A DNA stretch of 64,000 nucleotides from Blastocladiella emersonii ATCC 22665 (taxonomy: Eukaryota; Blastocladiomycota; Blastocladiomycetes; Blastocladiales; Blastocladiaceae): positions 868,001 through 932,000 of the forward strand of contig JANHCV010000006.1 of the NCBI GenBank assembly GCA_025594325.1. Direction: 5' to 3'. This document shows positions 31,331 through 41,717 of this stretch, one piece after another. How positions within the stretch are numbered: position 1 is the first letter of the stretch; each line of letters begins with the position of its first letter. A model generated the notes under the pieces. The model saw only the letters and a program-made list of their open reading frames with translations. It made no database searches and was not told the DNA's origin. The translations under genes and the position numbers were made by a program.

Positions 31331-33109
31331 TCAGTCGTCATCTGCGTCGACCTTCTCGTCGTCACCGTCCTTGCCGTCGCCCAGCGGCGCGTTGATGCTC
31401 GAGTCCAACATGAGCGTGAGGCCGCCCGTCACCAAGGCGAGAAGCGACATCACGTAGAAGATGAGGTGGTAGTCGAACGGCTCGGACGTCGAGTACAGCG
31501 ACAGCGAGAAGAGCGAGCCCGTCACGATCGGCGCAATGATGCGCGACAGCGACGCGAACGCCTGGCCGAGCCCGTTCATCGCGCCGCGGTCCTTGGTGAG
31601 CGTCGCGTTGCTGACCATCACGAACACGGACGTGAACGAGTTGGTCGCGTTGATCTCGAACACGACCTGGAGCACGAGCAGCACGATGCGCGACCCCCAC
31701 ACCGTGTCGACGAGCCCGGGCACCAGCTGCGGGACCCGCGGGTACAGTATATGCACGGCGATCGGCACCAGCGTCCCGACGCGGTACACGGTCAGCGCGC
31801 CGAACCGGCGCTCGAACGACGGGAACAGGACCAGCTGGTACGCCAGGTTGATGGCGCCGCACACGCTCGAGATGAACCCGAAGTCGGCCGACTCGAGCGC
31901 GAGCCCGCCCTCGGGGCGCGGCAGACGCGCCCACAGGATCGCCGCCTCGAGGAACGCCACATCCACGGCCGACGTGCAAAAGTACAGCAGGCACACGATC
32001 AGCGCGGTCCGCGTGCTGATCAGCTCGAGGAACGTCAGTGGGCGGTCGTCGACGGACTTGACGGCGCCCGTGTCCGCGTCCTTGGCCTTGGGGTCAGCGG
32101 TGGCCGCGGCGGCCGCGGCCGCGTCTTCCTTCTGTGCCGTGAGCCGCGTGCGCCCGTCTTTTCCGATATCCTGCAGCCACGTCAGGCCCGGGATTGGCGT
32201 CGGGTTGGGCAGGGTCTCGGGGAGGCACCAGTACATGAACGCGCAAACGAGCAGGCCGAGGATCCCGCCGACGAGCGTCGGGAGCGCGTACGGCCACACC
32301 CCAAAAAACGAGTCGGCCGCGAAGAGCCCCGGGTACTGCAGCGCCGGGCGCGCGAGATATCCACCGATTGAAGGGGCTAAAATCATGCCCAGGGACCAGC
32401 CGACCGTCATAATAGAGTATCCGCGCGATAAGTGCTCAGGCGCGCACACCTCGGCCATCTGCGCCTTGGCCGTGCTCAGCACGCCGTTGGCCAGGCCCAT
32501 GGCGGTGCGCCACACAATCGACCACGCGAACGACGACGAGAAGCCGAACAGGATCATGAAGACCGACGTCAAAGCGTAGCCGACGATCAGGACGACCTTG
32601 CGGCCGTACCGGTCGCTCACGACGCCCCACGGGTAGCTACACGACTCCAGATGTCAGTTCACTGATCCGCGCAATGTTAATAGGCGCAATGCGAGTAGTT
32701 GCGTCGGCTTTTGCAATGAGAATCGTGCAACGTACTTGGTGAGCGTCGAGCCGGCCATACACGACGCCGTCATCCAGCCTGCGTACGTCCCGACCTGCTT
32801 CGGGTCGTCTGTTACCCGGGCATCTTCCACCATCCACACCATATAGGGCAGAATGACCATATAACCAAGTCCTGCCATAAACATGCAAGAAGTAAGCGCG
32901 AGGACGGGAGCCCACGGGAACTTGGGCGGCGACTTGGCGGTCGACTGTGGTGGCGCAGCAGCAGCCCCCCGATCGGCAAGCGTCGCCGTATCGGATGCTG
33001 TGGGCAGCAGGACGAGCTCCTCGTCCTGGAGCTCGTTGCCGTTCGCAGCGGCAGCTGCAGCGACGGGTAGGTCGGCAGCTTGAGATTTCTCGTCGACGGT
33101 GGATTGCAT
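31331..33109 (-). CDS. Major facilitator superfamily transporter (ZIF1/YCR023C-like)
   Basis: Two exons, 32736-33109 and 31331-32636 (559 aa), with a phase-2 intron (GTACG donor, GTGTAG acceptor) that restores NYPWGVVSDRYGRKVVLIVG, the MFS motif A between TM2 and TM3. About 12 TM segments are visible: the first is VLALTSCMFMAGLGYMVIL, then FMILFGFSSSFAWSIVWR, TVGWSLGMILAPSIGGYLAR, and on to LLALVTGGLTLML. The central loop (about 270-310) is Ala/Lys-rich. The fold and the YPWGxxSDRxGRK signature match the MFSD10/ZIF-like group of drug/H+ antiporters; the substrate is unknown. The first 70 residues are a disordered cytosolic tail. Confidence 0.87.
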
Positions 33110-33561
33110 GGCAAGTATCGTGGTTCCCGCGGATAGGCAGGGCGTGATGCAGGGAGAGAGAGCGCCGTCAGGCCACGAGCTCTCGCGCTACTTGATCCTA
33201 GCGCGGAAGAACGATAGCGTGAGCTGTGACTCGAGGTGGCTAGGTGTAGCTCGTGAGACAAGGGAGCGGAGCCGGCCGAAATCTCGGCTCGCCTCGCGAC
33301 CAAGCAACTCGGGCGGCTTCTGCCTGGGCTTCTGCCCGGGTCCCGAAAATGATCCTCGTGTATTTTCCCGGTATCGCGACTATGCGAGTATTTCGGTAGC
33401 GGCACGTGAGGCGCGTTCCCACTGAACGACGCGTCGTGCCACACGCCTCGCCTCGGCAGATCCCTAACCCTGACCTTTTCGCAGCCCCCACAAATTCGCC
33501 TGCCGCGGGACCGAGCTGCTGCCTCTCCCCCCTTAGCTCGCTCTTGTTGCTACGGACTTCT
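33110..33561. promoter_or_regulatory. Divergent promoter region, MFS transporter / methyltransferase
   Basis: About 450 bp between outward-facing starts. No gene, RNA or repeat is recognised. Confidence 0.45.
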
Positions 33562-34521
33562 ATGCACCTTGCTCGACCGCGCGCGGCAATTTTGCACTCC
33601 TGCCGCCGTCTGATCCGACTCTCGACCTCAACCACCATGAACGCCACCGCCAACGATCACCACGCCGTCGTCGATTCTCGACCCAACGGCAAGCTCCACC
33701 AGGCCAACGGCAAGGCCAAGCTCGCCGCCGCCGCCACCACCGCCGCCACGGCCGCCGAGGACCGCATCATGTGGACGCCGGCGCAGATCGTGTCGTACTA
33801 CGCGTCGTACGCGGCCAAGTACGACGAGGAGATCGACGCCAACCTGCAGGGGTACCCGGCGCCGTTCGTCGTCGGGTCGTGGATCGTCGAGTACCTGTGC
33901 AAGCAGCAGCGCGACTCGGGCGCGGCGGCGACGCTCCGCGTCCTCGATCTCGGGTGCGGCACCGGCCAGAGCAGCCGCATGTTCTTCCAGGCGATCCGCG
34001 ACGGCACGCTGCCGCTCGAGGTGCACGGTGTCGACGCGACGAGCCAGGTACACTCGCGTGAGTCGGGTCGTTGGCGCGCACAGTGCGAGGTGGCTGACAA
34101 CCGGCGCGTGTAGATGCTCGAGCGCGCGAGCGGTCTCCCGTTCACGGACCTGCAGTGCGCCAACGTCGAGGAGCGGCTGCCGTACGCGGACGCGACGTTC
34201 GACGCGGTCATCTCGATTGGCGTGTTCGACTTCATCACGCGGCCCGTCGACCTGCTGCGCCAGGTGCGCCGCATCACCAAGCGCGGCGACAGCCCCGCGG
34301 TCCTCGGCATCACGCTGCCCGAGCGCTCGCTGCGGGAAGGCGAGGAGCAGCAACAGGAGCTCAACGGGTGGACGCGCGGCGAGATGGAGACGATGCTGCG
34401 CGAGGCCGGGTGGTGGGTCGAGCGGCACGAGCGGCTTCTCGGTTACGAGGACTCGCAGACGGGCGAGGCCCAGTGGTATCGCGCGTACCTCCTCGTGCGC
34501 GCTGACGGCGGCGACGAGTGA
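33562..34521 (+). CDS. Class I SAM-dependent methyltransferase, possibly mitochondrial
   Basis: Two exons, 33562-34047 and 34114-34521. A GTACAC donor and GTGTAG acceptor give a phase-0 intron. The SAM-binding motif I is VLDLGCGTGQSS, followed by GVDATSQ and, after splicing, LERASGLPFTDL; the post-I acidic loop and YADATFDAVISIGVFDFI follow the Methyltransf_11 plan. The tail AQWYRAYLLVRA completes the fold, similar to METTL27/WBSCR27. Two in-frame ATGs exist: 33562 adds 25 residues (MHLARPRAAILHSCRRLIRL...), basic and Ser/Thr/Arg-rich like a mitochondrial presequence, while 33637 (MNATANDHH) starts the core. The substrate is unknown. Confidence 0.88.
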
Positions 34522-34797
34522 TGGGCAGCAGCCGGTAGGGCTGCGAGTTGACTTGGTTTTGTCTATCCCCTCTCTTTTGAAAATGTAAAAGATCTCTCTT
34601 GTTTGCTCGTCCGACTCTCCATCCTATGGCCTGGAGCGTCGCGAAATGCCGACGCGAGAACCCCGACGCGTGCTCACGTGCGGTTGACCTGCTCCATGTG
34701 AGTCGGTCGATCGCTCCTCGTCATCGTTGCGAGCCCGCTTCCTCTCGCCCACTCCACTACGCTGCCCTGGAACGGCGACAGCACGCCGCAAACCACC

Positions 34798-34813
34798 TGC
34801 AACGCATCGAACC
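34798..34813 (+). promoter_or_regulatory. Leader motif TGCAACGCATCGAACC before UBP14 start
   Basis: Lies immediately 5' of the ATG at 34814. One of several near-identical CAACGYATC elements in the window that precede start codons on the same strand. Confidence 0.45.
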
Positions 34814-37432
34814 ATGGCAACCAACCTCGACTCGATGATCGCGTCGGCGATCGCCGCGTGTCCGCACGTCCTGCAGGCGCGCGCCCCGTCGAGCGGCACC
34901 CAGATCTACAAGGACGAGTGCACCCAGTGCTTTGATGGCTGGGTACTACCGCCTCGCTGCCGATATGAGTGCGGCGACAGCAGAACTGACTCGTTGGCGC
35001 GCGTAGGACAAGGACGAGGGCGTCGACGTGTGCCTGACGTGCTTCAACTCGGGGTGCGGCGGCCGCCACTCGCTCGCGCACGCGTTCCAGGCCGGCCACG
35101 CGCTCGCCATCAACCTCCGCCGCACGCCCAAGCCGCGTCGCGTACGTTGTCCCGTCCGTACGGGTGGTGCGCGGTACAGGTCTCTGACACGCTCGAATCG
35201 TGCCCGTAGGAGGACGGCACCCCGCCGCCGCAGAAGATGACCAAGCTCGCGATCGCCGCCGAGTCGGACGCGGAAAAGTACGACGTGCACACCAAGGTCA
35301 AGTGCTTTGAGTGCAACATTGACGAGGTGCCCCTGACGGGCAACGTGCGTGTCTCCCAGTCACCCATCCCCGCGAAAGCCCGCTCACTCACCCCGAATCG
35401 CGCGTAGCTCGCCGAGATTGTCAACGCCGTGACCACGTCGTCGTCGGCGAGCCTGCAGAACGAGGTCAAGGCGTGGGAGCTCGAGATCGAGGCGTGCGAG
35501 CACACGGTGTGCCTCGAGCAGGCCGCGGCCAAGGCGCTCGACGCGTCGACGGCGCACTGCGGCCAGTGCGACCTGCGCGAGAACCTGTGGCTGTGCCTGA
35601 CGTGCGGCCACCTCGGGTGCGGGCGCCAGCAGTTTGGCGGGCTCCCGGGCAACGGGCACGCGCTCGTCCACGCGACCACCGAGCACGGCCACGCGGTCGC
35701 CGTCAAGCTCGGCACCATCACGCCCGAGGGCGGCGCCGACGTGTACTGCTACGCGTGCAACGAGGAGCGCACCGACCCGTACCTGGCCTCGCACATGGCG
35801 CACTTTGGCGTCAACATCGCCACGGTCACCAAGACCGAGAAGTCGCTCGTCGAGATGCAGATCGAGCAGAACCTCAAGTTCGAGTTCGAAATGACGTCGG
35901 CCGACGGCCAGCAGCTCGAGCCGATCGGCGGGCCCGGGCTCATCGGCCTGCGCAACCTCGGCAACAGCTGCTACCTCGCGTCGGTCATGCAGTGCCTGGT
36001 GCGCATCCCCGAGTTTGTCGCGCGGTACGACGAGGAGGCCGGCGGCCAGGCCCACGCCACGTCGTGCGAGAAGCCGCACGGCGAGTGCTGGGAGTGTCAG
36101 TGGATCAAGCTCGTGTCGGCGGTCCGCCGCGGCCGTCCCGCCATCGACGCCAAGGCCGTGGCCGAGGCGAACCCGGCGCCCGTGCTGCCGTCGATTGCCC
36201 CCTCGCAGTTCAAGCACCTGATCGGCCGCGGCCACAAGGAGTTCTCGGGCATGAAGCAGCAGGACGCGTCCGAGTTCCTCGTGCACGTGCTCAAGGCCGT
36301 GCACCAGAACGAGCACCGCACGGGCCGCGACCCGTCGCACGTCTTCAACTTCACGCAGACCCAGGTGCTCCGTTGTGGGTCCTGCAACGGCGTGCGCGTC
36401 GCCGACACGGACGCCAACGTGTGCAACCTCATGGTCCCCGATGCGGCGCTCAAGGCCGCGCTCGCGACCGCCAACGACGAGACCGTGCCGCCGACCACGG
36501 TCCAGGCCACTGAGTGCCTCGCGGGCGCCATGGGCGAGACCGTCGAGTTCCACTGCCCGCGGTGCGCCAAGCAGGTGACGGGCACCAAGACCACGGGGTT
36601 CAAGACGTTCCCCAAGTACCTCGCCCTCGTCGCGCAGCGCTTCACGTACGACAACTGGGTCCCGAAGAAGTCGAGCGTCCGCATCGCGTGGCCGCAGGGC
36701 GCCGCCGAGTCGCTCGCGCCCATGGACCTCGGGTTCCTCCGCGTCGCCATTGACCCGGCGACCACCGACGTGATCGAGGAGTCAGCGGCCGCTCCCGCTC
36801 CCGCGGCGGCGGCGGCCCCGCAGCCCGACAGCGAGGCGCTCCTGCAGCTCATCTCGTTCGGCGTGCCGCGCGGCAAGGCGCGCCGCGCGCTCCGCCTCAC
36901 GGGCGGGTACGACCTCGAGGCGGCGCTCAACTGGGCCATGGACCAACCCGAGGACGTGGACGAGGCCGAGGAGGACGCGATTGCCGGGCTGCCGCAGAAA
37001 AAGTCCCCGCCCGTCGACGAGGGCGCGGTCGCCATGCTCGCCGACATGGGGTTCACGCGGCCGCAGGCGGTCCGCGGGCTCCGCGAGACGGGCGGGTCGC
37101 TCGAGCGCGCCGTCGAGTGGCTGTTCTCGCACCCGGACGTGACGGGCGACGAGCCCGCGGGCGAGGCGGCGGGTGGTGCGAGTGATGCGCCGGCGGCGCC
37201 GGCGGGCGAGCGCAGCGACGTGGCGGCCGAGCACCCCAAGTACGTGCTCGACGCGTTCGTCAACCACAAGGGCCCCTCGATGCTGTGCGGGCACTACATC
37301 AACCACATCGCGCTGCCCGGCGGCAAGTGGGTCATGATGAACGACGACCGCGTCGTCGCGCAGCCGGCGCCCGTCCCGCTTCTCGAGGAGGCGTACGTGT
37401 ACGTGCTGCGTCGAGTTGATGACAGCGAGTAG
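34814..37432 (+). CDS. UBP14: Ubiquitin C-terminal hydrolase UBP14/USP5
   Basis: Four exons: 34814-34942, 35007-35141, 35210-35344, 35408-37432 (807 aa), all phase 0. The enzyme disassembles free unanchored polyubiquitin chains. Domains in order: a variant zinc finger (about 37-95, CTQCFDGW then DVCLTCFNSGCGGRH); a ZnF-UBP (about 178-245, HCGQCDLRENLWLCLTCGHL) that reads the free ubiquitin C-terminus; the catalytic Cys at about 321 in GLRNLGNSCYLASVMQCL; two UBA domains (about 608-646 and 671-712, both with GFxR/GxPRGKA-type loops) inserted within the USP fold; and the catalytic His in SMLCGHYINHI near 760. The layout equals yeast Ubp14 and human USP5/13. Confidence 0.96.
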
Positions 37433-37525
37433 GAGAGAGGTTTTGGATAGGGCGTGATGGGATGAATTGGAATGATATACAGCGTTGTATGAAGAACACG
37501 AGTACTGGTACAGATAACCTACACT

Positions 37526-38787
37526 CTACTGGCCGCCGCCGTTCCCCTCGAGCGCATCCCAGCACATCTCGTACGTGGCAAACGTGACAGCGTTGACGAA
37601 GAAGGCGCGCAGCAGCGTCGGCTGCATGCCGCGCACGAACACGCGCCACCCCTCGGCGCGCCACATGTCCCTCGACACGCCCGCGGCCTCGCGCGCCGCG
37701 CCCATCACGAGCCCTGTGCGATGCGAACCGACGGCGGGCTCCGACACCTGGATCCGGCTCTTGACGACGTCAAGCGGGTAGATGGACGCCCAGCTGAGCA
37801 CGCCCGCGGCGCCGCCCGCGAGGAACTGGGCCGCGCGGTCGCGCGTGGACTCTTCAGCCTGCGGGAGCACGCGGGCCAGGGGAGCAGCGAGGCCGCGCTT
37901 GACCGCCTCGTACCCGACGAAATAGACGGCGTACCCGGGCCCGTCGCGCGCGAGCGTCACGAGGCCGCCGCGGTAGAACCCGGCGAGGCCTGACGTGCGG
38001 GCGACGGTCGCGGCGACGGCGAACGACGAGTGTGCGGGGACGGTCCATGCGCGGCCGGTCGCGGGGCGCGTCGTGATGCGCCATGGCGCGGTGAGCGGGA
38101 CGCGCAGGGCCGAGGCGGGCGGGGTGGCGATGTTGGCGGTGCTGAATCCCGGCGGCGTAGTGGTGCCCGTGCCGCTGCGGATGATCTGCGCGCGGCACTT
38201 GATGAGCTCGGTCGGCGTGCTGATCAGGAAGCACGCGAAGCCCGCCGCGGTGCCGGCGAGGGCGATGTCGGTCAGCGAGCGTTCGCCGTTACGGCCGCCA
38301 CCACTGGAGGTGGTTTCAATTGTTGGTGGTGGTCCGCGGAGGTGCTGCAGCAGGGCGAGCGACTGCGAGTAGCTGACGAAGAGCATCGAGTTCATGGCGG
38401 CGACGGAGAGGACGGGCGACGCGATGCCGCGGAACAGGCTCGACACGCCCTCGCCGTGCACGAGCGACTTGACGAGGGTCCATGTCGACGGGCGCGTGGC
38501 GAGGGGGCCCGCGGACGTGGCGAGCTCGAGCTGGGGTACGCCGACGGCGGGCGCGGTTTGCAGGCGGACCTACGCGCGAGGGCTGTCAGCCACGGCCACG
38601 TCCAAGGCCGACACAGGACAAGCGTGCCTTGATGACATCGAGCGGGCTGCCGACAAGGACGCCGAGGCCGCCGCTGACGGCGCCGGCGATAAAGTCGTTG
38701 GTGCTCGAGGCTACGCGGCGGTCACATCACGCGGCCATCAGGCACTGAGTTTGTCGCCGTTCATCAGCTTGCATTTACTCACCCATG
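37526..38787 (-). CDS. Mitochondrial carrier family (SLC25) protein, amino-acid-carrier-like
   Basis: Three exons: 38784-38787 (4 nt, ATG plus one base), 38628-38710, 37526-38569 (376 aa). Three carrier repeats are seen with signature motifs PLDVIK, PTELIK and PLDVVK; glycines and the FYRGG and FVRGMQPTLLR segments fit. The second helix pair has GPGYAVYFVGYE, typical of the ornithine/carnitine/SLC25A45-48 branch. Two features are odd. The initiator exon holds only four coding bases (spliced to MASSTNDFIAG). Intron 2 uses a GC donor (GCACGC), which preserves the reading frame and the PLDVIK-VRLQ junction. A Pro/Gly-rich insertion follows repeat 1. The transported solute cannot be told from sequence. 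Confidence 0.85.
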
Positions 38788-39396
38788 GCGGTGCACGGCT
38801 CTATATCAGATGTCGTATTAGTTGAAGAGGAGTCGTCGCTCACGGTGGTGATGACTGGACTGGTGGCGCGGAAGCGGGCGAGTGGCTGAGCCGGGCCCGA
38901 CCTCGCGGACCCCCAAACCCCGTGACCGTGACGCGTGAAAGGGCTGCACGCGTGTGTGGAGAGCGCTCGCAGTCCAAACGATCCGGGCATCACCCTGCCG
39001 CGGGCCGTGCATAATAAATTCGTGCAAGCTTTAAAGCGCTGTTCTGGTCAAGAAGAGGCGCAGGCGTCGGAAAGAGCCGGGTGGCTGGGAGGCGTGGGCG
39101 GGGCGGGGAGAGCCGGAAGGGCGCGACCGACGTCACGTCGAATTCACGGCTGCCGTCACCGGCCGGGCCACGCGACCCGCGCCCGAGGTGGTCGCGCCCA
39201 TCCTTCTTCGGCGGAGGCAAGCGTCCTGCGTCGGCTGGCTCTGGAATCTTGGTCGCTCGCTACGCCCACCCCGCCCGCCCGCCCTATAAAACGCGCCCGC
39301 TCCCCCGCCCCACCCCAATCCCGGCTCCCATTCCGCTCTCTCTCCCACGGATCTGCTACGCCACCGACTACCGCAACGACGACTATACACCCCACC
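38788..39396. promoter_or_regulatory. Divergent promoter between two mitochondrial carrier genes
   Basis: About 610 bp between the SLC25 gene at left and the SFC1-like gene at right. The strand toward SFC1 carries a TATA-like box (39285-39291) and a GC-rich CCGCCCGCCCGC run just before it. No gene is present. Confidence 0.6.
39285..39291 (+). promoter_or_regulatory. TATA-like box upstream of SFC1
   Basis: TATAAAA located 106 bp 5' of the ATG at 39397, directly after a CCCGCCCGCCC stretch. It is a rare clear TATA box in a GC-rich window, consistent with a strongly regulated gene. Confidence 0.55.
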
Positions 39397-40475
39397 ATGT
39401 CTGCTGCCGCCGCCAAGAAGCCCGCGGAGAAGAAGAAGACGCTGTCGACGCACCTCATTGGTATATAGCACGCGCGATCGCGCTGGCTCGCACGCACGCG
39501 TCGTGCAGTGCCCGTTGCGCCACAGCCGGCCGGTCGCTCACCTCACCGCGACGTGTAGCCGGCGGGTCCGCTGGGTTCATGGAGGCCATGGTGTGCCACC
39601 CGCTCGACACGATCAAGGTGCGGCTGCAGCTGCAGTCGGCGCGCGCCGCGGGCGAGAAGCGCGTCGGGTTCATTGGCACGGGCGTGCGGATCGCGCAGCG
39701 CGAGGGCTTCCTCGCCCTGTACAAGGGCCTGGGCGCCGTGGTCACGGGCATCGTGCCCAAGATGGCCATCCGCTTCTCGTCCTTCAACTTCTACAAGACG
39801 GCGCTCGCCGACAAGACCACGGGCGTCACGTCGACGGGCGGCACGTTCCTGGCCGGTCTCGGCGCGGGCATCACCGAGGCGGTCCTCGTCGTGACGCCCA
39901 TGGAGGTGGTCAAGATCCGGCTGCAGGCGCAGCGCCACTCGCTGTCGGACCCGCTCGACGTGCCCAAGTACCGCAACCCGGCGCACGCCGCCTACACGAT
40001 CGTCAAGGAGGAGGGCTTCTCGACGCTGTGGCGCGGCGTGTCGCTGACGGCGCTGCGCCAGGCTACCAACCAGGCCGCCAACTTCACGACTTACCAGGAG
40101 CTCAAGAAGCGCGTCGAGGCGCACCAGGGCACCGAGCTGCAGTCGTGGCAGCACCTGACGCTCGGCCTCATCTCGGGCGCCATGGGCCCGCTGTGCAACA
40201 ACCCGATCGACACGATCAAGACCCGCGTGCAGCGGTCGCCCACCAAGCCCGGCCAGACGGCCATGCAGCACATGCGCGAGGTGGTCGTCCACATGTGGGC
40301 CAAGGAGGGCGTGTCCGCCTTCTACAAGGGTCTCACCCCGCGGTTGCTGCGTGTCGCGCCGGGCAACGCCGTCACCTTCACCGTCTACGAGTTTGTCGCC
40401 AAGCGCCTCGACCTCATCTCCGTGTCGCTCAAGCAGACCGAGGAGCAGCTCAAGCAGAAGGACGCCGAGTACTAG
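39397..40475 (+). CDS. SFC1: Mitochondrial succinate/fumarate carrier (Sfc1/Acr1 type)
   Basis: Two exons, 39397-39460 and 39559-40475 (326 aa), phase-1 intron with GTGTAG acceptor. Strongly like yeast Sfc1: AGGSAGFMEAMVCHPLDTIK, EGFLALYKGLGAVVTGIVPK, FLAGLGAGITEAVLVVTPME, ALRQATNQAANFTTYQ, LISGAMGPLCNNPIDTIK and APGNAVTFTVYEF. All three PxD/ExxK signatures are present. The carrier exchanges cytosolic succinate for mitochondrial fumarate and links the glyoxylate cycle to gluconeogenesis on acetate or lipid, which suits a zoospore living on stored fat (inference). It is divergent with another carrier gene and has a TATA box. Confidence 0.95.
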
Positions 40476-40622
40476 GCTCCGCAGCAAACTCTACCATCAT
40501 TTTGACCCCACCCCGCCCTGCGGGCGCGCGACGCGCCCCTTCTCTCTCCTCCTTTTGCTCTACTCAAGACCCCCCACTCTGTTCATATAATAATGTATCT
40601 ACTTGTGCAGCACCGACCTAGC

Positions 40623-41503
40623 CTAGAACGCGACGCCGGCGGGGACCGAGTCGACAATCGACGCGCGCAGCTTGGGCGAGATGGGCTTCTCGTCGCGCAG
40701 GTACGCGGCGAACAGGGCGCGCGCGAGCCACTTGCTCTGCACGGTCCCGACCTCAACACCCTCGTGGTGCATCACCAGATCGCCGCCGCCCGCGCCTGTG
40801 CGCCGGAACAGGAACACCTGGCCCTTCTCGACGTTGGCCTTGGGGAACGCGGCCTTGAACGCGTTCACGTCGTCGAGCATCGCCGCGCGCACCGTCTCGT
40901 CCTGCTCGCGGTGCACCGCGTCCATGAGCGCACGCACAAACCCGTCGCGCAGGTGCGCCGCGCTCGTGTTGCGCGCCGGCGTCAGGTACAGGACGAGGTC
41001 CGACGCGGTCGCTGGGGAGGTCAGCAGCGACGCCGGGTCCTCGCGCGCCTCCGCGCCCGCGGAACGGCCCGCCGGCGTGTCCGGAACGTAGATCCCGACC
41101 GTGTACACGTTGATCGACAGGAACGTCACCTGGCGCGCGCCCAGGCCCACGAGGCGATATGATGCGCCCGAGGGGAGGGTCAGCTTGGTCGGTAGGCTCG
41201 CCGACGTCGACGGGTCGACTATGGGTGGGGGAGCGCGGGTCAGAGTTGCTGGGAAAGCCTTGTTCGACGGGCGTGTCCCGTACCCACGAACGGCGTGTCC
41301 ACCGCCGCCTCGGCCTCGGCCGTCGTCGACAAGAGAGTCATGGCGGTCCCAAACCCGGCGAAGGCGACCGCGGCAGCGCTCACGGCCATGCGGCGCGACC
41401 CGTTCAGTACGATGGGGCGGCGAGCGGCCGTCGCAACGTTCCGCGCGACGGGGCGGGCGGCGCGGGCCAGCGAGCGGTGTGCAGCAAGCGCTCTCGATAG
41501 CAT
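40623..41503 (-). CDS. Mitochondrial chalcone-isomerase-like protein (AIM18/AIM46 type)
   Basis: Two exons, 41284-41503 and 40623-41218 (271 aa). The N-terminus MLSRALAAHRSLARAARPVA is a typical basic presequence, followed by a hydrophobic stretch (AVSAAAVAFAGFGTAM). The core has GASYRLVGLGARQVTFLSIN and VYTVGIYV, then a helical region and GDLVMHHEGVEVGTVQSKWL, matching the chalcone-isomerase fold of yeast Aim18/Aim46. These are mitochondrial, heme-associated proteins without isomerase activity. Convergent with SFC1. Confidence 0.85.
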
Positions 41504-41717
41504 GGCGTTCGTTCCGGTGCTTTGATTGCGGGCTCGAGAGAGACGAGCAACGACGCGACGAACAGGGCGCGTGGAGTCCGCTCACGGTGGCATCAGGTGA
41601 CGTCGCAGTCACAGATCAGCGAGCGGTTTCCGTCGCGCTGCCCGCTAGCCGACTGTCTTCGTCCCGCCCGCTCTCTCTCCCTCGCTCGCTCTCTTGCCGA
41701 CCGCCCCACCACCCACC

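Noticed and set aside
31466-32579. Plus-strand open frames opposite the MFS gene
   Set aside because: They mirror TM-helix codons and show no domain of their own.
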